Assembly (NCBI GenBank): GCA_007121755.1
Contig: SKJZ01000061.1
Location: 1-16,397, forward strand
Source: Halorhodospira sp.
GTDB lineage: Bacteria; Pseudomonadota; Gammaproteobacteria; Nitrococcales; Halorhodospiraceae
Direction: 5' to 3'
DNA length: 16,397 nucleotides
Part shown: piece after piece, positions 1 through 5,434 of the stretch
Numbering within the stretch: position 1 is the first letter of the stretch
How the letters are laid out: every line of letters starts with the position of its first letter
Notes under the pieces: model-generated
What the model was told of the DNA's origin: nothing
Database searches by the model: none
Seen by the model: the letters and a program-made list of their open reading frames with translations, nothing else
Made by a program: the position numbers and the translations under genes

Positions 1-1302
1 GCGGAAAAGCTGGTAACCGACGGCGTAGATCTCTCTACCGCCAGAGCGAAAATCATGGAGGAGGTTAAAAAATCCATGAACGACCAGAAAACCGATAACG
101 TCAATTTTGGCAGAGATGAAAGAGATTCTCTCAGATCAAATCTGTCGGTCGCGACACGGCGAATGCTCGGGGGAAAACTCGAACAGACCGAAGTTTCGGA
201 CCTGTCGAAAACCGAAATAAACGCCTGTCAGACGGTACAGGCGATAATCAGAGCGCTCTGCGAACACCACGGAGTACGGACGTACGCAATGTCCAACGCT
301 CAGGTGTATGATGTTATGCGCGAAGCCGCTGACGGTTACGTGATGCAGGATTTCGCAGCTATTTTGCAGACAGCGGGAAAATCCATCCTTGTCGATATGT
401 TCGAAGCACAAAACCCGACTCTCCCGCTATGGACCGGGGAAATGGATCTCGCTACATTCAACCAGTATTCGCAGGCGGATCTCACTCCTATTGCGGGCCT
501 GGACGTGGTACAGGAAATGCATCCTCTTCCACAGTTGCAGATAAATGAAGCTGCTGAAACTGTTAAGCTGCTTACTAATGCCGGAGTAGTCACCTTCTCC
601 AGGCAGGCAATAATCAGTGATACGCTCGGCGGTTTTCGCTCGATTCTGGCAAGTTTGGCAGAGGCAGCGGTCCGTAAACTGGAAAAAGTTGGATACGCAA
701 AATTGGCGGATCTCAACTTTGCAGCGGACAGTATTACCCCCGCGGCGTTGAGCCTGGATTCGATCGAGGAGCTGAATACATTGCTCCTTGAAAGAACGGT
801 CACCGTAGAAAATAAGTACGGTGAAATCGATGCGGAGGAAGAAATTGGAGCACCGGGGCAGTATTTGATTGTTCCGTCGCGTTTGAGCCGCACAGCTTTC
901 GAACTTACCAAATCGCCTGTTTATGGCCTGGATCACGTTGTAAATCCGTACTACGGGCAACTGAGCGCAATTCATACTCCGTTCCTGGCAGATAAATCGG
1001 CGTATTACCTGGCAGGCTCAAGGGGTAAAACACTGATGCGATACTATCTGAACGGTCAAAGGACACCGATTCTTGACACATTCCAGAGTCGCGGAACGGA
1101 AGCCCTGGGCGTACAGTTCCGGATTATTTTTGATGTTGCTGTCGCAGTGATAAGTAAATACTACCTGGCTAAAAACGCAGGTGCGAGCCCGGCGACAACA
1201 ACTACACCGGCACCGACTACGACAACCGGAGCACCGACTACGACAACCGGAGCACCGACTACGACCACAACAACGCCTCCGACAACCACAACCCTAGGAT
1301 AA
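1..1302 (+). CDS. Major capsid protein, C-terminal part of a probable prohead protease-capsid fusion (5' partial)
   Basis: Forms the icosahedral shell of the phage head. The reading frame is open from base 1, so the ATG at 55 is not a convincing start: the residues before it (AEKLVTDGVDLSTARAKI) continue a helical linker of the type seen between ClpP-like prohead proteases and the capsid domain in fused Mu/lambda-like polyproteins. The capsid part then shows the usual HK97-fold layout: 'DFAAIL', the aromatic 'LPLWTG' stretch, a 'VVTFSRQAIISDTLGGF' segment equivalent to the 'GITRQALINDDLG' region of the family, and a C-terminal domain with 'GVQFRI'. The last ~33 residues are a low-complexity Thr/Pro/Gly tail (blocks of TTTT separated by AP, GAP, PP), which is not part of the capsid fold. 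The gene uses no TTA leucine codon, unlike the genes that follow. No ribosome binding site is visible for ATG 55. The fusion partner lies outside the window, so the fusion is inferred. Confidence 0.85.
   Translation, partial: AEKLVTDGVDLSTARAKIMEEVKKSMNDQKTDNVNFGRDERDSLRSNLSVATRRMLGGKLEQTEVSDLSKTEINACQTVQAIIRALCEHHGVRTYAMSNAQVYDVMREAADGYVMQDFAAILQTAGKSILVDMFEAQNPTLPLWTGEMDLATFNQYSQADLTPIAGLDVVQEMHPLPQLQINEAAETVKLLTNAGVVTFSRQAIISDTLGGFRSILASLAEAAVRKLEKVGYAKLADLNFAADSITPAALSLDSIEELNTLLLERTVTVENKYGEIDAEEEIGAPGQYLIVPSRLSRTAFELTKSPVYGLDHVVNPYYGQLSAIHTPFLADKSAYYLAGSRGKTLMRYYLNGQRTPILDTFQSRGTEALGVQFRIIFDVAVAVISKYYLAKNAGASPATTTTPAPTTTTGAPTTTTGAPTTTTTTPPTTTTLG
1210..1267 (+). repeat. 21-bp tandem repeat coding for the Thr-rich capsid tail
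   Basis: Two exact copies of a 21-bp unit (1210-1230 and 1231-1251, each beginning gcaccgactacg) are followed by a partial third copy that runs to about 1267. Each unit encodes A-P-T-T-T-T-G, so gain or loss of a unit keeps the frame and changes only the number of TTTT blocks on the capsid surface tail. Such a repeat is a plausible site of slippage. Confidence 0.85.
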
Positions 1303-1306
1303 ATCA

Positions 1307-2083
1307 ATGCGGCTCACTGTCGGTATGGCGAGTTATGACAACTATGCGGAGACCTGGTTTACCGTCCAGGCTCTCCGTATGTTTCATGATTTGTCGGACT
1401 GTGAGATTTTAATCGTTGATAATTTCGGCTCTGATGTTTTACACGAGTATGTAAAAAAGCAAGGGGCGGGGGTTGTTCGGTACGAACGGCGGACGGAACG
1501 ACAAGGCACCGCATGGGCGAAAAACAGAGTTTTCGAACATGCAAAAGGAGCTATTGTTTTATGCATAGATTCGCACGTTTTATTAAAAAGAGGCGCGATT
1601 GAATCTATACACGAAACAGAGGATTTAATTCACGGCCCGTTAATTTATACGGACTGTAAAACATACTCTACCGCTATGCTCCCGGTTTGGCGTGGCCATA
1701 TGTGGGGGATATGGGCGGACGTAGTAAAAAAACTACCTGATAACCCTGTTGATATTTGGGGTATGGGTATGGGATGTTTTTACACCTGTAAAAATTCATG
1801 GTTGGGGTACAACGAAAAATTTAAAGGGTTTGGTGGTGAAGAGGGTTATATACACGAAAAATACAGGCAGGCAGGGCGGCGAGTTATATCAGATCCGCGT
1901 TTAGCCTGGCAGCATTTTTTCAGGCCTAACAATACAAATCCCCCTTTTAAACTGTCGATTTATGACAAAGCGAGAAATTATCTGATCGGTTTTAAAGAAC
2001 TCGGTTTAGATCCTCAGGAAATGGCCGAACACTTCGGGAAAGACGTTATGCGGAAAGCGAGGTCGTACATTGGAACAGTGTAG
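1307..2083 (+). CDS. Glycosyltransferase, GT-A fold, polypeptide GalNAc-transferase-like
   Basis: Predicted cytoplasmic nucleotide-sugar glycosyltransferase of 258 residues. It starts with the GT-A strand 'LTVGMASYDN' and has 'EILIVDNFGS' at 33-42. 'RQGTAWAKNRVFEHAKG' (65-81) followed by 'IVLCIDSHV' (83-91) matches the region of polypeptide GalNAc-transferases that ends in their metal-binding DxH motif (here D88-S-H90). 'GYNEKFKGFGGEE' (167-179) and 'WQHFFR' (201-206) match that family's acceptor-site Gly-Gly-Glu segment and its conserved His-x-x-Arg region. The lectin domain of animal enzymes is absent. The gene begins 4 bp after the capsid gene, with AGGA upstream, inside the structural operon. 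I infer that it glycosylates virion proteins, most simply the Thr-rich tails of the capsid and tail tube proteins. Alternatives are host surface glycan modification or another GT2 activity. Leucine codon use (many TTA) differs sharply from the capsid gene before it. Confidence 0.8.
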   Translation: MRLTVGMASYDNYAETWFTVQALRMFHDLSDCEILIVDNFGSDVLHEYVKKQGAGVVRYERRTERQGTAWAKNRVFEHAKGAIVLCIDSHVLLKRGAIESIHETEDLIHGPLIYTDCKTYSTAMLPVWRGHMWGIWADVVKKLPDNPVDIWGMGMGCFYTCKNSWLGYNEKFKGFGGEEGYIHEKYRQAGRRVISDPRLAWQHFFRPNNTNPPFKLSIYDKARNYLIGFKELGLDPQEMAEHFGKDVMRKARSYIGTV

Positions 2084-2333
2084 CCAGCATAAAGATATTA
2101 TGGGGAGTTTAATTCGCATTCAGGAAGCCCTTGACGAAATAAAAATCGTATTAAAAGGGGATTACGAAAAAGACGGGCTCACGACCAGAGTAAAACAGAT
2201 CGAATGGAGGATAAACGAACTTGAAAAACTGAGGGATAAAATAAAAGATACTGCTGTTACGACAGCGGTAAAACTGATTACAGCCGCGATTATAGGATCG
2301 GCGGTAACAATGGGGTTTTATCGGTTATGGTAA
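2070..2333 (+). CDS. Small coiled-coil protein with C-terminal membrane segment
   Basis: An 87-residue protein starting at TTG and overlapping the glycosyltransferase gene by 14 bp. The first ~60 residues are charged and predicted to be helical or coiled coil (IRIQEALDEIKIVL, then 'WRINELEKLRDKIKD'). Residues ~66-84 form one hydrophobic segment (AVKLITAAIIGSAVTMGF), ending in RLW. This layout (helix, coiled coil, one C-terminal membrane span) is like XhlA-type haemolysin/holin accessory proteins and other small phage membrane proteins, but the sequence is not diagnostic. Its place among head genes, far from the endolysin, is unusual for a lysis protein. It could instead tether the glycosyltransferase or capsid to the membrane, which is speculation. 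The TTG start is chosen because no ATG lies further upstream and the residues from TTG form a coherent helix. The ribosome binding site is weak. Confidence 0.6.
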   Translation: MEQCSQHKDIMGSLIRIQEALDEIKIVLKGDYEKDGLTTRVKQIEWRINELEKLRDKIKDTAVTTAVKLITAAIIGSAVTMGFYRLW

Positions 2334-2641
2334 ACAGACCAGGGCATACATTAACGCGTAGTTCAGTCGCTACGGAGATTTTATATAAGCCGAAGGGCGC
2401 GGCGGATTTTTCTCCGGTTCCGGCGGTTGTGAACTATAACGAGATACAGCCGGTTAACGTCGGCCGGTCGGATAATGTTCCCGTAGTTTACCCGGTCGAA
2501 GTGGTTTTATGTAAAGAGGATGTTCCGGCGGTGAGCCGGGAGGATGATTTTCAGTGTAGTGATATAACCGGAGTCGTAAAAACGTTCCGTGTTAAAAAAA
2601 TATTAGCGAATGCGTTTGATTTGTGGAGAGTCGGGGCATGA
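2327..2641 (+). CDS. Probable head-tail connector (head closure/stopper-like) protein
   Basis: A 104-residue, probably beta-rich protein with the motif 'DITGVVKTFRVKKILANAFD' near the C-terminus, a pattern (short strand, then V-K/R-x-I-x) common in small head-closure proteins. It overlaps the previous gene by 7 bp and the next by 4 bp (ATGA). The position after the capsid gene and before the tail completion and tail terminator genes is where siphophages encode the stopper that closes the portal after packaging. I do not recognise a specific family. The call rests on size and gene order. Confidence 0.5.
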   Translation: MVNRPGHTLTRSSVATEILYKPKGAADFSPVPAVVNYNEIQPVNVGRSDNVPVVYPVEVVLCKEDVPAVSREDDFQCSDITGVVKTFRVKKILANAFDLWRVGA

Positions 2642-3279
2642 CGAACGAAACCAGTATCGTACTCGATGAACAAAGCGCGGAAAACATACGCAAAGTTTTA
2701 ACCGCTCCTAAAACACGCTTTCCCCGAGCGTTCCGAACGTTTTTAATACGGGAAGGACAGCGGTTTATAGGCGACCGTAGACGAGCCGGAAGGATACGCA
2801 AAAGACTACAAAAGCGCGGATGGACCGATAAGTTTGTAAACGTTGTCCGGTATAAGTTTCACGAAGATAAAATGGGCGGCATGGAACATAGCCTCGAGGG
2901 CGGTTTGCTGTATTCCCAAAAAAGAAAGCCGCATGAAATTATGGAAGGGTTACGTGAGGGCGGACCGATAACGTCGGGCTCAAAATTTTTAATCGTCCCG
3001 GCGGGTACGATGTACGGGCAACCGCGACATATGAAAAAATTCAGGACCATGACACGCCGTAAAGAATTACGGTTCGTTTTTTCAGGCGGAAAAATTCACT
3101 ATTTTAAAAAAAATACAAACGAATTGCTGTTCGTCGGTCTCAGGCGTACACGCAGGCGGAAACCGGTCCGGGAGCTTGAGATAAATAAATTGTGGCAAAG
3201 AGAACACCCCAAAGCTATGACCAGATTAAACAAACTGGTCGAGAGGGAATTAAAGAAAATTGAAAAGAGGGCTGCATGA
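2638..3279 (+). CDS. Probable tail completion/minor tail protein (HK97 gp10-like position), very basic
   Basis: A 213-residue, strongly basic protein. The start is set at ATG 2638, overlapping the previous stop as ATGA, with GGAGAG at 2625-2630 as ribosome binding site; an in-frame GTG at 2623 would add only five residues and would sit at that ribosome binding site. 'GGMEHSLEGGLLYSQKRKPH' and 'GSKFLIVPAGTMYG' resemble the short beta segments of HK97 gp10-like neck proteins ('l..gi.y....a...e.Gt'). The C-terminus has several Arg/Lys clusters (LRRTRRRKP, VERELKKIEKRAA), which could contact DNA in the neck. It sits immediately before the tail-terminator-like gene, the usual gp10 position. It is longer than typical gp10 proteins (about 110-160 residues). 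The family assignment is tentative. Confidence 0.5.
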   Translation: MTNETSIVLDEQSAENIRKVLTAPKTRFPRAFRTFLIREGQRFIGDRRRAGRIRKRLQKRGWTDKFVNVVRYKFHEDKMGGMEHSLEGGLLYSQKRKPHEIMEGLREGGPITSGSKFLIVPAGTMYGQPRHMKKFRTMTRRKELRFVFSGGKIHYFKKNTNELLFVGLRRTRRRKPVRELEINKLWQREHPKAMTRLNKLVERELKKIEKRAA

Positions 3280-3740
3280 TTTTTTGTATTGACGAACGAA
3301 TCACGCAGGCGCTCATTGCCCGTATACAGACGATTACAACCGCAAAGGGTTATCAATACAATATGGGTGAGCGGATCGAACGTATACGTTCCTCAGGGGT
3401 GGACGTTGCACCGTACCCGCTTACTCTCTTATTAGAGAATTTACCGGATCTTGACTCAGACTATTCGCGGGTACGATCCGACCGGTTAAACTACGCGCTG
3501 TTATACCTGGACGGTATTGATGATACAGAGCCGGAAACAGATCCGATTTTTAAACGGTTGGCAAATTGCCACGCGGATTTAATAAAATGTCTTGCAGAGG
3601 ATCAGGAGTTGAACGGACTCTGTGAGGGCATATCGGTTGTAGATCACGATATAACTGATACGGATTTAGGATGGGGCTTTGTTGCTTTTATAGAGGTGCA
3701 ACGAGATATTGACGCGGAAAATCCATACGAAAAACCTTAA
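3276..3740 (+). CDS. Probable tail terminator protein
   Basis: A 154-residue acidic protein, overlapping the previous gene by 4 bp (ATGA) and followed after 15 bp by the major tail gene. It begins with a helix (RITQALIARIQTI) and contains 'YALLYLDGIDDTEPETD' and a C-terminal strand 'WGFVAFIEVQRDIDAENPY', which fits the alpha/beta layout of tail terminators (lambda gpU, SPP1 gp17 class): N-terminal helix, central strands, terminal strand. Tail terminators form the ring that caps the tail tube and joins it to the neck. The gene directly before the tail tube gene very commonly has this role. No diagnostic motif is present, so the call depends mostly on position and size. Confidence 0.55.
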   Translation: MIFCIDERITQALIARIQTITTAKGYQYNMGERIERIRSSGVDVAPYPLTLLLENLPDLDSDYSRVRSDRLNYALLYLDGIDDTEPETDPIFKRLANCHADLIKCLAEDQELNGLCEGISVVDHDITDTDLGWGFVAFIEVQRDIDAENPYEKP

Positions 3741-3755
3741 CAGGAGTATATAAAA

Positions 3756-4730
3756 ATGGGACGGAAACTTGAGATTTTTTTAGGGGATGTTTACGAGATC
3801 GGGGAGGCGGTTCCTACACTCGACGGAACTGATTTTTTACAGGTTTCCGACGACGAAAGCAATCTCGAAATCGTACCTACGAAATCAGATATCAACTACA
3901 TCAAGGGAGGGATCGGTCAAGACGTCGCGGTACAGGCATCGACTAATGTAAACTGCGATTTATCCTTTAAAATGAACGTAGCGGAAGGTATACCACAATG
4001 GGCTAAATTTACGCAGGCGGCAGGCCATTCGGTAAGGATCGAGGGGGAGAAAGTCAAAATAGAACCGATTCCCGAAGCGGAACACCATGCCGTTATTCAT
4101 CACTACACAGGCACGAAAAAAGATAGCGGCGCGTTTATCACTAAAGGCGAAGCGATACAATTTTCCGCAAAAATCGCGGCGAATGCGCGGGAGATTCCCG
4201 TTTTATCTCTCACCGGCGGAATGGGTAAATACGCGGGGGAAGAGGCAGGGACTCAGCCCGAGGTTACAAAAGCGGATATCGAGAAATACACGTCCGTTTT
4301 TAATCCGTCTGTGTCGCTTCTGGGGAACGGGTACAAACTGCTATCCTTTGAAATGGACATGGCGAACAGTTTACACCAGGAGATTGATGCGGAAGGGGAT
4401 CACGGTTTCGGGGATGCGGAGTATGAGGACCGGGAAACTACGATAAACCTCAGCGTCTACGCGAAAACGGACCGGGTTAACCCTCAGACAGCACTTTTGA
4501 CCGATACTGTCGGAGATCTTGAAATTGAATGGGGTAAGGTAAACCGTAAAATCAATATCGAGGCAAAAGTCCAGGTCAAAGAGCGAACATTGACGGAAGA
4601 AAACGGTTTTTATAAATGGGATTTGGTTTTAGCTGTGATTGACGACGATTACAAAATCGAGGCGGATGTTTATACACCGGCGACTACGACTACTACAGCG
4701 GAGCCGACAACCACAACCTCAACAATATAG
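3756..4730 (+). CDS. Major tail (tube) protein with Thr-rich C-terminal tail
   Basis: A 324-residue protein with a strong ribosome binding site (AGGAG at 3742-3746). It follows the tail-terminator-like gene and precedes the two chaperone frames and the tape measure gene, which is the fixed position of the tail tube subunit. It is beta-rich, as expected for the tube fold: 'KLEIFLGDVYEIGEA' at the start, 'INYIKGGIGQDVAVQASTNV' (like the strand and long loop of tube proteins), 'GYKLLSFEMDMAN' and 'INLSVYAKTD'. The last ~17 residues are a low-complexity tail, TPATTTTTAEPTTTTST, similar to the tail on the capsid protein: a 15-bp DNA string (ccgacaaccacaacc) is shared between 1279-1293 and 4704-4718. 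The tail probably projects from the tube surface. Confidence 0.8.
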   Translation: MGRKLEIFLGDVYEIGEAVPTLDGTDFLQVSDDESNLEIVPTKSDINYIKGGIGQDVAVQASTNVNCDLSFKMNVAEGIPQWAKFTQAAGHSVRIEGEKVKIEPIPEAEHHAVIHHYTGTKKDSGAFITKGEAIQFSAKIAANAREIPVLSLTGGMGKYAGEEAGTQPEVTKADIEKYTSVFNPSVSLLGNGYKLLSFEMDMANSLHQEIDAEGDHGFGDAEYEDRETTINLSVYAKTDRVNPQTALLTDTVGDLEIEWGKVNRKINIEAKVQVKERTLTEENGFYKWDLVLAVIDDDYKIEADVYTPATTTTTAEPTTTTSTI

Positions 4731-4742
4731 GAGCGGATTATT

Positions 4743-5060
4743 ATGATACCCCTGATCGCCACTGAAAAAGAAGTGTTTCCACTGGATGAAAAATGTTCCG
4801 CTGTTCTCCATCCTATGGACGGAGAGCAGGAGCACAAAACAATTCAGTTGGTAGAGAAATACGCAAACAGCGACGAAGATGAGCAATTTTCAAACGAAAT
4901 CGTTGATACGTTTGTCTGCGAGTTACAGGTCGGCGGGAAAGCGGTCGATTTGCAGGGCCGTAAACCGTCTCAGGTTTTACGGATTGCAGAGCGGGCCCGG
5001 ATTGTTAACCATTGGATGACCATTTTTTCCGGCATGGGCGACGAAGATAAAAAAAAATAG
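4743..5060 (+). CDS. Tail assembly chaperone, G-like (zero-frame product)
   Basis: A 105-residue acidic protein with TAGGAG at 4728-4733 and ATG at 4743. It sits between the major tail gene and the tape measure gene, where siphophages encode the chaperone that coats the tape measure protein during tail assembly. It has a short beta start (EVFPLDEKCSAVLHPMDG) and helical C-terminal half (PSQVLRIAERARIVNHWM). It ends in Asp-Lys-Lys-Lys encoded by GAT followed by nine A and TAG. The next open frame (5051-5434) is exactly -1 relative to this one, and the poly-A run plus downstream hairpin look like a programmed frameshift site. A fraction of ribosomes would then make a fusion of about 230 residues (105 plus 125), equivalent to lambda gpGT. 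Confidence 0.75.
   Translation: MIPLIATEKEVFPLDEKCSAVLHPMDGEQEHKTIQLVEKYANSDEDEQFSNEIVDTFVCELQVGGKAVDLQGRKPSQVLRIAERARIVNHWMTIFSGMGDEDKKK
5049..5057 (+). promoter_or_regulatory. Slippery A9 run, probable -1 programmed ribosomal frameshift site
   Basis: Nine consecutive A at 5049-5057 are read as AAA-AAA-AAA immediately before the TAG stop (5058-5060) of the G-like chaperone. Both P- and A-site tRNA-Lys can re-pair after a one-base backward slip, and reading then continues as ATA-GTT-GTA-TTT-GGG into the frame that ends at 5434. The -1 frame has a TAA at 5048-5050 just upstream, so entry to this frame must occur on the A run. Confidence 0.75.
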
Positions 5061-5065
5061 TTGTA

Positions 5066-5105
5066 TTTGGGAGTATGCTGTTTAACAAGGGCGGCATACT
5101 CCAAA
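5066..5105 (+). promoter_or_regulatory. Hairpin downstream of the slippery run (frameshift stimulator)
   Basis: A perfect 9-bp inverted repeat (ggagtatgc at 5070-5078, gcatactcc at 5094-5102) can be extended inward by a U-G and a G-C pair (5079/5093, 5080/5092) and outward across one bulged G (5069) by three T-A pairs (5066-5068 with 5103-5105). The loop is about 11 nt. The base of the stem lies about 8-12 nt after the A9 run, the spacing typical of -1 frameshift stimulators. The ATG at 5075 lies inside the stem, so independent initiation there is probably suppressed. Confidence 0.7.
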
Positions 5106-5434
5106 CAGAGTTTAATTGCGTGACATGTCGGAAACGAAACTGTAGTAAGAAAAGAAAAAAAGTTGTCGCATATATAGAATGTATCTGCAAAATTCGGGAG
5201 CGTAAAAAGTGCAAACTGTGCAAAAAAGGACTAATAAAAACGTACACTTGCCCGGCGGCGACTCCTCCGGAAATAGACCGAATCTACCCGTATTTCATAA
5301 CTTGGCTAAATTCAAATTTTACTGTTTACCCGGATCACAGGGGGCAGTATTTCGTAGACAAACGATTAAAAGAGGCGTTTCTTTTGTTACTGGACATAAA
5401 ACAGTATTACGAGGATAAAAAACGTGCCAAATAA
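5075..5434 (+). CDS. T domain of tail assembly chaperone (G-T), Cys-rich; probably made by -1 frameshift
   Basis: The frame is open from 5051 and ends 11 bp inside the tape measure gene, the position of lambda gpT. The first ATG is at 5075, but GGGAG sits only 1 nt before it and the ATG is buried in a stable hairpin. I therefore think it is expressed mainly as a fusion to the preceding chaperone. Counting from ATG 5075, there are eight cysteines in the first 59 residues (C15, C18, C23, C36, C38, C46, C49, C59; pairs such as CVTC, CIC, CKLC) embedded in Lys/Arg, resembling one or two zinc-binding clusters. The C-terminal half (PPEIDRIYPYFITWL, then 'LKEAFLLLLDIKQYYEDK') is helical and more like a chaperone T domain. 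The zinc-like part is unusual for gpT and could mean an unrelated small zinc protein. Confidence 0.65.
   Translation: MLFNKGGILQTEFNCVTCRKRNCSKKRKKVVAYIECICKIRERKKCKLCKKGLIKTYTCPAATPPEIDRIYPYFITWLNSNFTVYPDHRGQYFVDKRLKEAFLLLLDIKQYYEDKKRAK

Noticed and set aside
336..975. Long minus-strand open frames (up to 191 residues) inside the capsid gene
   Set aside because: They lie wholly opposite a strongly supported capsid frame, have no ribosome binding site or recognisable domain, and arise from its codon pattern.
3104..3120. Another A-run (A8) as a frameshift site in the basic neck protein gene
   Set aside because: No downstream hairpin was seen and there is no meaningful overlapping frame to shift into.
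4087..4446. A 119-residue + frame inside the major tail gene
   Set aside because: Alternative frame of a clear structural gene, Arg-rich low-quality translation, no ribosome binding site.
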